Source: Bin87 sp965203855
Lineage (GTDB): Bacteria > Chloroflexota > Dehalococcoidia > Lucifugimonadales > UBA3495
DNA: 64,000 bases
NCBI GenBank assembly: GCA_965203855.1
Contig: CBDBDN010000004.1
Coordinates: forward strand, 65,510 to 129,509
Direction: 5' to 3'
The translations under genes and the position numbers were made by a program. Position 1 is the first letter of the stretch; each line of letters opens with the position of its first letter. Of this stretch, positions 26,635 to 34,223 are shown piece by piece. The notes under the pieces were generated by a model. The model had not been told where the DNA came from, made no database searches, and worked only from the letters and a program-made list of their open reading frames with translations.

Positions 26635-28347
26635 TCAGCCGCGCGGCGCGCCTTTCCGATGCCTGCGGCTTTTGCGGCGCTGCTGCCAGGCGTTGTAAGC
26701 GGCGGGTTCGCCGAGACGCCGGGCCGTTTTGGCGTACTTTATCCCTTGCCGGGCGTTGCCCAGGGCAAAGGCGCAGGTCGCAGCGTCCAGGTGGGCCAGC
26801 GCATAGTCCGGCCGGGCGGCAATCACCGCCTCAAACTCGGCCAGCGCAGCATCATGCCGGGGCAGCATCATCAGAGTATATCCGGTAGCATATTGGAGAT
26901 GCGGCGTCGGTTCAGGCAAAAGCGCGGCGGCTCGTTCCAGTTCGGCCAGAGCTTCGTCATAAGCGCCGTAGTTGGCCAGGATGATGCCGATTTCCACGCG
27001 GGGATTATCCCAATCGGGCAGGAGGCCGGAAGCGATTTTGCATTCGGTAACACCTTCATCGATAAGGTCTCGGTTTCGCAAGTGTTTGCCTACCATACCG
27101 AGAAATGAACCGAGGTCGAAGTGGGCCGTAGGGTTGGCTGGAAAATCGCGCACCAGAGCGCGACGGGTTGCGATACCATCATCCCATGCCTGTAACATTA
27201 ATGTCGGATCGCCGCGGGCAAAGCGGTCGTAATCAATGTTGTTTGCACGCGCCGCCAGCCGGACGGCAATCTCAAAGTCGCCTTCGTGGGTCACACCGGG
27301 CGCAGCGTCTTTGATGTCTTGCGCCAAGCCGGCAGCGGAACTAGTTCCCGTATTCACTGCGCCGACGGTTTGAAACGAAACTTCCCAAGGCACGGCAGCC
27401 GCCAGAATGTCCCTTTTCCAATCATCATTAGGTTCCAATTCGGCAAGACGACGCAGCAAGATATAGGTTTGCGGAAAAGTTGTCCCATATTGCAAAGTGT
27501 AGTAGTAGGTTTCGGCCGCTTCGGAGATAGGCGGTATCTCAATTTCGTTGATACTTTGGTTAATCAGACGGATGAAACGAAACAGGGCGGCGCTCAATTC
27601 AAGTACTTGGTCGCGGCCAATCAGCGGTACTAGGAGGTCGGCAAGTTGGGCGAAAGCGAACTGCCGGCGAATGTCCTGCTCCAGTTGCAGTGCGGTGGCG
27701 CCGTCAATCCGGTCGGCAAGGGCGGCGGCGATGACGGCGATATGCTCCGGCGTGGGGCGATGGACGCCGTCCAGCCAGTTGTCAACCGTCGTTTCGGAAA
27801 CTTCCAGTTGCTCTGCCAGTTGGCCGCGGGTGAGGCTGGCCAAGCCGGCCATAACCCGCAGCAATTGGCCGCCGCCGTTTTCCTGCGCCCACAGCGGCGT
27901 TTCCGGCAAGTCCGGTTCCAGCTCGGCCAGGCGCAGCATGGCGAACACGCGCAAAGCCAGCTCTACCGTCAGGATGCGGAGAAAGCCGACTGCCGCCGGG
28001 CCGGAGTCATCCGTCCGCCCGGAGTGGCTCAGCATCGTGGCTACCAAGTTATCCCAGCGATACGCCACGCAGTCTATCGCAGCCGCAATGATGCTTGATG
28101 TAGATGCGCCATACTGCCGGAACACGGGCGGCTCGGGAACGATTCCTTGCTCCACCAGCGCTTCGCCCAGAGCCAGGAATAGCTGCGTGAAGTTGTGCTC
28201 GTTGACCGGCTGGCCGCCAAAGAACCGCCGCGCGGTTCGGCTATTGAGCGCTGCGTGGTCAATATCAAGCGCCTTGACTACCGCGCCGATTATCTGCCCG
28301 CTGTACACGGTCAGCAATGGGCGCATATTTTCCGTTGCGTTGTGCAT
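26635..28347 (-). CDS. HTH/TPR regulatory protein associated with viperin
   Basis: A 570-residue cytoplasmic protein. ATG 28347 is preceded by GGGAG; a TTG seven codons upstream is less likely. A Cro/C1-type helix-turn-helix lies at about residues 171-208 (LTRGQLAEQLEVSETTVDNWLDGVHRPTPEHI, read in parts). The C-terminal half, about 400-560, holds TPR-like helices with repeated patterns such as AYDEALAELERAAALLP and HDAALAEFEAVIAARPDYALAHLDAA. The N-terminal 160 residues are helical and unassigned. It follows the viperin gene by 56 bases on the same strand, so the two are likely co-transcribed. It could control the locus or sense infection; neither is shown. Confidence 0.75.
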   Translation of the reverse strand: MHNATENMRPLLTVYSGQIIGAVVKALDIDHAALNSRTARRFFGGQPVNEHNFTQLFLALGEALVEQGIVPEPPVFRQYGASTSSIIAAAIDCVAYRWDNLVATMLSHSGRTDDSGPAAVGFLRILTVELALRVFAMLRLAELEPDLPETPLWAQENGGGQLLRVMAGLASLTRGQLAEQLEVSETTVDNWLDGVHRPTPEHIAVIAAALADRIDGATALQLEQDIRRQFAFAQLADLLVPLIGRDQVLELSAALFRFIRLINQSINEIEIPPISEAAETYYYTLQYGTTFPQTYILLRRLAELEPNDDWKRDILAAAVPWEVSFQTVGAVNTGTSSAAGLAQDIKDAAPGVTHEGDFEIAVRLAARANNIDYDRFARGDPTLMLQAWDDGIATRRALVRDFPANPTAHFDLGSFLGMVGKHLRNRDLIDEGVTECKIASGLLPDWDNPRVEIGIILANYGAYDEALAELERAAALLPEPTPHLQYATGYTLMMLPRHDAALAEFEAVIAARPDYALAHLDAATCAFALGNARQGIKYAKTARRLGEPAAYNAWQQRRKSRRHRKGAPRG

Positions 28348-28403
28348 CGCTGCATATTCTCCCGGCAATCACCGGCGGCGCTGCCAGTTAGAAACAAGCC
28401 CGT

Positions 28404-29291
28404 TCAGGCGGCGCGCGCATTGCGCCAATCGTACAGCCCGCCCCGACGCCGGAACTTGTCGGCATCGGCGGCTACATCCTGCAAGGCTTCCGCAATGCCA
28501 ACTTCCAGGATGGGCCGGCTATAGCGGTGTCCGCCCTGCGTATTGTCAAAGAAGCGGCCGGCCGGGTCAATCATCAGGTAGCTGCCCCGCATCAAGTCGT
28601 TACTCTCCGGCGCTAGTGTGATGCCGTCTGCTGCCACGGTGCGATGACGGCGAATGTAGGCGTCAAATTGAGCGTCGGTTACGGCGGCGCGCGCAATGCC
28701 GGCGTCGTTTTGCCCGGCAACGGGCAGGGCCTGAAAGATTTTCCAGCGTTCCGGCCGGGCCTCGCGGATGAGCCCCGTCAAATCGTCATCATAGTTGTCT
28801 GCCGATACGACGGTGTTGATTTTCAGCCGAATGCCGCGCGCTTTGACCAGATTGACGATTTGCAGATAGTCCGGTTCACCCAAAGGCCCGGCTGTCGTAG
28901 TGCGCCCGCTGCGGAGGTTCCGTTCCGGGTCAACCGTGTCCACGCTCAAGGTGAGCCAATCCAGCCATTCGGATACTGCGTCCAGCCATTCGCCGGTAGT
29001 TTTAGTGCCGTTGGTTACTATGCTGGCAGTCATTCCGCCCGCGCGGGCGGTGCGGAGCAGATTCGGCAGCCACGGACATAGCGTCGGCTCGCCGCCGGCG
29101 AAGTTGATTTTCTCAAAGCCGGCTTCCGCTATCAGGCGCACTACGGCGATGCAATCCTCACGCCCCAAGTGGCCTTTCGGCAGGATGCTATCCTTGACAT
29201 CCAGGAATTGGGCGAAGCAGAATCCGCACTGCATATTGCAGGGTTGCCAGAAGTGAAAATTGACGGACGGGATGTCGGTTGCGGTTGTCAT
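28404..29291 (-). CDS. Prokaryotic viperin (pVip), antiviral radical SAM enzyme
   Basis: A 295-residue protein with ATG 29291 behind GGAGG. Residues 18-25, CNMQCGFC, form the CxxxCxxC cluster motif followed by FA. The rest tracks human viperin block by block: AGFEKINFAGGEPTL, SIVTNGT, LKINTVV, RWKIFQALPV, APESNDLMRGSYLMIDPAGRFF, PILEVGIAEAL and KFRRRGGLYDW. Known family members convert a nucleotide, CTP in animals, to a 3'-deoxy-3',4'-didehydro chain terminator that poisons viral RNA polymerases. No nucleotide kinase gene adjoins it, unlike many pVip loci. It is followed by an HTH/TPR gene and diverges from a DNA methyltransferase. Which NTP it uses is unknown. Confidence 0.93.
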   Translation of the reverse strand: MTTATDIPSVNFHFWQPCNMQCGFCFAQFLDVKDSILPKGHLGREDCIAVVRLIAEAGFEKINFAGGEPTLCPWLPNLLRTARAGGMTASIVTNGTKTTGEWLDAVSEWLDWLTLSVDTVDPERNLRSGRTTTAGPLGEPDYLQIVNLVKARGIRLKINTVVSADNYDDDLTGLIREARPERWKIFQALPVAGQNDAGIARAAVTDAQFDAYIRRHRTVAADGITLAPESNDLMRGSYLMIDPAGRFFDNTQGGHRYSRPILEVGIAEALQDVAADADKFRRRGGLYDWRNARAA

Positions 29292-29484
29292 TATGCCTCC
29301 CGTATCCGCACGCCGTTTGGATTTGTCGGTCGGCGCGCTACCGCATACAGCGTATGGCGAGGGCAAGTTAATGATAACCCAAGTTGCCCGGACAATTTCG
29401 GCAATGGCCGGGCAAGCCGGACGACCGGAGCAAGCCCGCCGGCGCTGCCGATGATTAGTAAAAAGCCCGTCTAACGCAAAATGT

Positions 29485-29527
29485 GTCAAGCGGCAACTTG
29501 ACGGCGTCAAACGAAACACAGTACCAT
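29485..29527 (+). promoter_or_regulatory. Promoter with overlapping inverted repeat before the methyltransferase
   Basis: TTGACG (29498-29503) and TACCAT (29522-29527) are 18 bases apart. GTCAAG-N6-CTTGAC (29485-29502) is a perfect inverted repeat overlapping the -35 box, and a third half-site GTCAA follows three bases later. This looks like an operator. On the other strand TTGACA (29489-29484) could serve the viperin gene, though no good -10 box is spaced correctly. Confidence 0.5.
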
Positions 29528-29559
29528 CCTGCCGAATACCGAGGGGACTGGAATCGTAA

Positions 29560-32500
29560 ATGCCACTGGAAGAGCCGCAGCTGAATGGGCGCATCGCCAG
29601 CCTGATTACCGCAATGACCGCCGGGCTGAACTGGACGGTGCGCGAGGAACTCTGGGATGCCCTGCGCGGGCCGCGCACCAAGCCCGACATCCTCATTACC
29701 CGGCCTGATGCGCCCCCCATCGTGCTGGAGAACGAATATCATCCGGCAAGCACCGTTTATGACGACTGCATACGATGCCTCGGACGCGAGCTCAACCCGG
29801 AGGCAGCCGGGGCCGCCGGGCTGGTTAGTACGGTCATCGCGATCCGCTCCCCGCTTGCCCTGCGGGATTGCGCCACCGGGGACGAAGCCCGGCAGCTGCT
29901 GGCCGACCACGCCGTGAACCTGGAATACGCCGTCTATCAAAGCGCGGAATCCGGGCATATCCGTTTCCCACGGGCAGGCTACCTGTCCGGCAGCATCCGC
30001 AATCTGGTTGAATTCATCCGCCCGGCGGCGGAACCGCGCGATGCCATTGCCGCCGCCGCCCAATCCCTGGAGGAAGGCACTGAGGTCGCCGCCCAGCTGA
30101 TACTGCTGGCGGCGCGCGGCGATGGCGTTAATGTCGGCCCCCGCATCGGCGAGCAGTTGCGCCAGCCCTGGCCGTCCCCAATGCCCAAGCCCCCCCAAAC
30201 CAACCACGAACGTCAGCAAGCCCAAGCCGACCAGACCGCCCGCGAACAGACGGCCAAAATGTGCGCCGCCATTATCATTAACGCGCTGGCCTATCAGCAA
30301 AACCTGGCCGGCTACCAGGGCATCAGAGACCTGGAGGACATTCGGAGTACTACCGTCGGCGGCCGCCTCACCAAGATGGCCGTTCTTGATGAGTGGAACA
30401 ACATCCTCAATGTCAACTACTGGCCGATTTTTCACATCGCCAAAGAGCTGCTGCTGAAAATCCCGTCGCCGGCCGTGACCGGTATGCTGCCCGGCATGGT
30501 TAGTACCGCCAATGTCATCGGGCCCGCCATCCGGCAGAATGACGTGGCCGGAACGGTATTCCAACGGCTGATTGCCGACCGGGAAACTCTCAAAACTTAC
30601 TACACCCGCCCGGAGTCCACTACGCTAATCGCCCATTTGGCCGTACCGGAAAATCTGGATTGGGGCGACCCCGATACTGTGCGGAATTATCACATCGCCG
30701 ACTACGCCTGCGGCACTGGCGGGCTGGTATTGGCCGCGTACCAGAGAGTCCGGGAACTGCACCGCAACAACGGCGGCGACCCCGACGCTCTCCACGCTTA
30801 TATGATGGAAAAGGCTCTTACTGGCTGCGACATTATGCCGGCCGCCGTGCACCTTACTTCGTCCTTGCTGACATCGGTAGCTCCGCGCCAAATTTACCGC
30901 GGCACCCGCAACATACTTTACCCATTCGGCGGCCGCAAGCGCATTGATGACAGAGGCAACATTATCCGGGACGCCGACGGGAATCCAACCACCGAAACGG
31001 ACGATAAAGGACGTCCTATTGTTGATATTGGTTCGCTGGCGCTGCTGAATGTCGGCAATGACACTTCGCAGGCGGTTTTGCCGTTGAGCGCGCAAATGGC
31101 GATGGGTTCTAACGGGACGCGCAAACCCGTTGAAGTGTCGATGCCTTCGCTCAGCCAAAGCCTGGTGATAATGAACCCGCCGTTCACCAAGCCCACCAAA
31201 CACGCTAAACGCAGCTCCGACCATGTTGACCCTACCAACCCGGCCTTCGCCGCTTTTGGCGCTACCGACGATGAGCAAAGGGCAATGAAAGCCCTGACCG
31301 ATCGCTTGGGCAAAGGAACAGTCAGCGACGGCAACGCCGGATTAGGTACGCAGTTTGCCGCAGTGGCCAACAATATGGTGAAACCCAACGGACACATTGC
31401 ATTAATCCTGCCTCTTTCCGCTATGCTGGGCGGTAGTTACGAAAAACAGCAGGAATGGAGTTGGCAAAAGTTGCGCCGTTTGCTGTGCGACGGTTACAAC
31501 GACATTGTAGTAATGTCTATTGCCCAACCAACCGCATCGGACTCGTCTTTCTCAGCAGATACCGACCTTTCCGAAGTAATCGTCATTGCGCGCCGTTTGG
31601 GAACGGGCGAAACCCCGGCGCAGCGGGCGCATTTTGTGAATCTCAAAGAACGCCCCGGCGATAAAATCGCAGCCCAGGAAATAGCGCGCGCGGTCCGGCG
31701 GGCAATTAGTTCGCTTACAACCCTGAACACAGATGCGCCAATCCGTATTGGCGACGCCGCAATTGGCAGTGTCAGCTTGGAGGAAATTCATCGGCAGGAA
31801 AGATGGACTACCGTACGGGTTGTCAACGTCGGCCTGGCCCGCAGAGCCAGACAGATTAGTAAAGGCAGTTTGTCTCTGCCGCAGCGTCCTCAATCCATTG
31901 ACCTACCAATGGCGCCGATAGGCAGAATAGGACGCATCGGCCCATTGCATCGCGACATCGTCGAACGAGGGCCTTTCACTAGAACCGACGGCGCCAATGC
32001 GGGCACCGAGTGGCCGATGCTGTGGAGCCGGGATTTTTCTACGCAAGTGGCCATGGCGACCGCGCCGGACAGCGCCGGCGTCGTCCGAGATGGGCAACTT
32101 GACGCAGCCGCTATGCTGTGGCAGCGCGCCAGCCGTCTGCATATAAATATCGGCTTCGGCTTCAATTCCAGCGCTACGGCAGCCGCCTACACGGAAATGC
32201 CGTCCCTAGGCGGTCGCGCTTGGCCTAATCTGCAAATGGACACTGCCGATATGGAGAAGGCCGCTTGCGTATGGCTCAATGGAACGCTGGGGATAATTAC
32301 ATACTGGATTGAAAGCAACCGTACCCAAGACGCGCGCGGCGTAACCACAGTAACTTCTATAGCAGGCATTCCGATGCTTGATGTTACGCAAATCGGCAGC
32401 GACCGCCTCCAGGCCGCCGTCCAAATCTACGACGACCTGTGCCGACAACAGATGCTGCCCGCCAATGAAGCTTGGCATGACCCCGTGCGGCAAGAGCTGG

Positions 32501-32628
32501 ACCGCCGCATCCTCACCGAAGTGCTGGGGCTGGATACTGCGGCGGTGGAGCAGCTGGCAATCCTCCGCAACCAGTGGTGCGCCGAGCCTACCGTCACCTC
32601 TACCAAAGGCACCGGGCCGGCGAGCTGA
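29560..32628 (+). CDS. N6-adenine DNA methyltransferase with nuclease-like N-terminus
   Basis: A 1022-residue protein starting at ATG 29560 behind GAGGGG. The AdoMet motif I is DYACGTGG (about 381-388) and catalytic motif IV is NPPF (about 538-541), the order and form of gamma-class adenine methyltransferases such as HsdM, Eco57I and PglX. The N-terminal 90 residues contain KPDILITRPDAPPIVLENEY, resembling a PD-(D/E)xK nuclease in which the final Lys is replaced (E58-N-E60). A single-chain type IIG-like restriction enzyme is the simplest reading; a BREX or DISARM methylase is less likely because no partner genes are present. It diverges from viperin and converges with the next gene. Confidence 0.8.
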   Translation: MPLEEPQLNGRIASLITAMTAGLNWTVREELWDALRGPRTKPDILITRPDAPPIVLENEYHPASTVYDDCIRCLGRELNPEAAGAAGLVSTVIAIRSPLALRDCATGDEARQLLADHAVNLEYAVYQSAESGHIRFPRAGYLSGSIRNLVEFIRPAAEPRDAIAAAAQSLEEGTEVAAQLILLAARGDGVNVGPRIGEQLRQPWPSPMPKPPQTNHERQQAQADQTAREQTAKMCAAIIINALAYQQNLAGYQGIRDLEDIRSTTVGGRLTKMAVLDEWNNILNVNYWPIFHIAKELLLKIPSPAVTGMLPGMVSTANVIGPAIRQNDVAGTVFQRLIADRETLKTYYTRPESTTLIAHLAVPENLDWGDPDTVRNYHIADYACGTGGLVLAAYQRVRELHRNNGGDPDALHAYMMEKALTGCDIMPAAVHLTSSLLTSVAPRQIYRGTRNILYPFGGRKRIDDRGNIIRDADGNPTTETDDKGRPIVDIGSLALLNVGNDTSQAVLPLSAQMAMGSNGTRKPVEVSMPSLSQSLVIMNPPFTKPTKHAKRSSDHVDPTNPAFAAFGATDDEQRAMKALTDRLGKGTVSDGNAGLGTQFAAVANNMVKPNGHIALILPLSAMLGGSYEKQQEWSWQKLRRLLCDGYNDIVVMSIAQPTASDSSFSADTDLSEVIVIARRLGTGETPAQRAHFVNLKERPGDKIAAQEIARAVRRAISSLTTLNTDAPIRIGDAAIGSVSLEEIHRQERWTTVRVVNVGLARRARQISKGSLSLPQRPQSIDLPMAPIGRIGRIGPLHRDIVERGPFTRTDGANAGTEWPMLWSRDFSTQVAMATAPDSAGVVRDGQLDAAAMLWQRASRLHINIGFGFNSSATAAAYTEMPSLGGRAWPNLQMDTADMEKAACVWLNGTLGIITYWIESNRTQDARGVTTVTSIAGIPMLDVTQIGSDRLQAAVQIYDDLCRQQMLPANEAWHDPVRQELDRRILTEVLGLDTAAVEQLAILRNQWCAEPTVTSTKGTGPAS

Positions 32629-32655
32629 CGCCCCGGTGCGGGCAGTTTGATCAGA

Positions 32656-33540
32656 CTATTGCGCGTAAGAGTTAACCGTTACCGCCGCGCCGCTGCCCAC
32701 GCCCAGCACGACCGCCGCGCTGCCGTCCACCACCGCTATTTCCAGGCGGCCATGGCTGCCCAGCAGGGCGCGCACCGCGCCGGCCGGCCCCAGCGGGTCG
32801 TGGAAAGAACCGGACAGGCCGGCGATGTCATGGCCGGCGATGCCGACGGTCAAGGGAGCATCGCCCATACTGGCGATGGTATCGGCAGTAATGTCGGTAA
32901 CCAGGTTGCCGAAAGCGTCGGCGTAGATCACCTGGCCCTGTACGGCGTTGTTCCGCCAGCGGGGTATGGGCAGCGGCAGGGCGATAATCTCCGCCGCCGG
33001 CTTGCCCAACGCGTCGGGGGATGCTCCCAACGACAGATGGGCCGCCGCCGGCGCGAACACATCCCGCCCGTGAAAGGTGCGGCTTACCGGATGCCGCCAG
33101 TAGTCCGGGTTAGTCAACCGCCAGACGCGACAACCGGCCGGCGGCGGCCCGCCGCCGGCCGCAGCGGCATTAGTATCCGCGCTGGCATCCGCATTAGAAT
33201 CGGCATCGCCGAAAGCGGCGTCATAGCGGCGGCAAACCAGGGTAAGCAGGCCGTTGTCCGGGGCAATAAAGCGGTAGTCGGGCGTTTCCAGCAGGATGGC
33301 GGCGCGGTCGGTGCCGACGCCGGGATCTACTACGGCCACGAAAATGCTGCCGCGCGGAAAATAGCCGCACGAGTCGGCAAGGATGACGGCGCCGTGCCGA
33401 ATGTCCTGCGCTCCGATGCCGTGAGTCAGGTCAATAACGCTGGCGGCGGGATTAATGCCGGCGATGACGCCGCGCATCATCCCAACATAACCGTCGGCCA
33501 GCCCAAAATCGGTAGCCAGGACAATGGGCGGGTCTGTCAT
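32656..33540 (-). CDS. SAM hydroxide adenosyltransferase (DUF62 family)
   Basis: A 294-residue member of the family that cleaves S-adenosylmethionine to adenosine and methionine, related to chlorinase and fluorinase. Diagnostic segments are IVLATDFGLADGYVG, DLTHGI, VAVVDPGVGT, FIAPDNGLLTLV and YADAFGNLVTDI. A low-complexity insertion rich in Asp, Ala and Asn (about 145-165) lengthens it slightly. The halogenase-specific residues cannot be judged by eye, so the hydrolytic activity is inferred. It lies last in a run secG - two mini membrane genes - this gene, and shares the SAM theme with metK/ahcY/mtnP near 60-63 kb. Confidence 0.9.
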   Translation of the reverse strand: MTDPPIVLATDFGLADGYVGMMRGVIAGINPAASVIDLTHGIGAQDIRHGAVILADSCGYFPRGSIFVAVVDPGVGTDRAAILLETPDYRFIAPDNGLLTLVCRRYDAAFGDADSNADASADTNAAAAGGGPPPAGCRVWRLTNPDYWRHPVSRTFHGRDVFAPAAAHLSLGASPDALGKPAAEIIALPLPIPRWRNNAVQGQVIYADAFGNLVTDITADTIASMGDAPLTVGIAGHDIAGLSGSFHDPLGPAGAVRALLGSHGRLEIAVVDGSAAVVLGVGSGAAVTVNSYAQ

Positions 33541-33561
33541 AACGGCCTAGAGATGGCGCGG

Positions 33562-33738
33562 TCAGGCGAACCAGCGCCACCAGAAAAATACGTCGCAATA
33601 GAGAGGCGCGACGGTATCGGCCGGAACCAGGGGGCAATGGCGGCTGAACAGCTCGCCGACGAACAGGAACCATGCCGCGAATATGGCGGCGATTAGCAGG
33701 CCCGGCCAGTTGGCGGCGCAGTAATGCAACGCTCTCAT
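33562..33738 (-). CDS. Small membrane protein, coupled pair member 2
   Basis: A 58-residue protein with one strong transmembrane helix (GLLIAAIFAAWFLFVGELF) and an aromatic C-terminus ending FFWWRWFA. Its ATG overlaps the TGA stop of the preceding mini gene as ATGA, a classic coupling signal. A Met three codons earlier is less likely for that reason. I do not recognise the family. It lies 21 bases before the SAM hydroxide adenosyltransferase. Confidence 0.6.
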   Translation of the reverse strand: MRALHYCAANWPGLLIAAIFAAWFLFVGELFSRHCPLVPADTVAPLYCDVFFWWRWFA

Positions 33739-33878
33739 TTGTCCCATCCCATCAGATGGCGAACCTTGATGACCACATCCAGTACGCCGTTGGTGAAAAG
33801 CAGCGGCGCATACAGAACGCCGATTACAATGGCAGCGTCTCTAACGGTTTCCAGAAATCCTTGCGAGAGAAATTCCAC
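33735..33878 (-). CDS. Small membrane protein, coupled pair member 1 (47 aa)
   Basis: A 47-codon frame starting at GTG 33878, with AGGAGG nine bases upstream, and ending in the ATGA overlap with the next small gene. The product begins MEFLSQGFLETVRDAA and has one hydrophobic segment (AIVIGVLYAPLLFTNGVLDVV). The good ribosome site and exact coupling support a real gene despite its size. It follows secG by 33 bases and may share its transcript. Function unknown. Confidence 0.6.
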   Translation of the reverse strand: MEFLSQGFLETVRDAAIVIGVLYAPLLFTNGVLDVVIKVRHLMGWDK

Positions 33879-33911
33879 TGAACCGTTCCTCCTGAGTTAC
33901 GCTCCCGGCGG

Positions 33912-34127
33912 CTACCCGGTGAAACGGGCGCTGAGTGTGGATACCACCAGAAAGACCACGATGAGGGCGATGGTCAGTTGGAACAGGGTGCGTTCCAGCC
34001 CCCGGCGCGTGCGAATGGTATTCTGCGCGCTGCCGAAAAAGCCGCTGCCCGCCTCCCGCACTTGCGACAGGATCAGCAGCACCAGCACCACGGATATGAC
34101 GATTTGCGCTATGTTGAATAAAGTCAT
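33912..34127 (-). CDS. secG: Preprotein translocase subunit SecG
   Basis: A 71-residue protein with two transmembrane helices (FNIAQIVISVVLVLLILSQ and LFQLTIALIVVFLVVSTL) separated by a Gly-rich loop, GSGFFGSAQNTIRTRRGLER, as in SecG. ATG 34127 is preceded by GGGGAG; a GTG three codons upstream is an alternative. It stabilises SecYE at the membrane. An extended -10 promoter sits just upstream. Confidence 0.92.
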   Translation of the reverse strand: MTLFNIAQIVISVVLVLLILSQVREAGSGFFGSAQNTIRTRRGLERTLFQLTIALIVVFLVVSTLSARFTG

Positions 34128-34148
34128 TGATTTCACTCCCCGGCTGCT

Positions 34149-34157
34149 ATTGTAGCA
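34149..34157 (-). promoter_or_regulatory. Extended -10 promoter of secG
   Basis: On the minus strand TG-C-TACAAT in TATGCTACAATAG places the start about 15 bases upstream of secG, leaving room for its ribosome site. Confidence 0.6.
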
Positions 34158-34223
34158 TACGGCGGCCCTCGCATCTCGGTCATCACCCCGGCCTTATCCC
34201 GGAAATGGCGGGAGTTAGAGGTT

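Noticed and set aside
29455..30564. A 369-codon minus-strand frame at the methyltransferase start
   Set aside because: Antisense to the methyltransferase; Gly-rich composition typical of shadow frames.
29560..32628. BREX or DISARM system
   Set aside because: Only the methyltransferase is present; no BrxC/PglZ, DrmA or DrmB genes are nearby.
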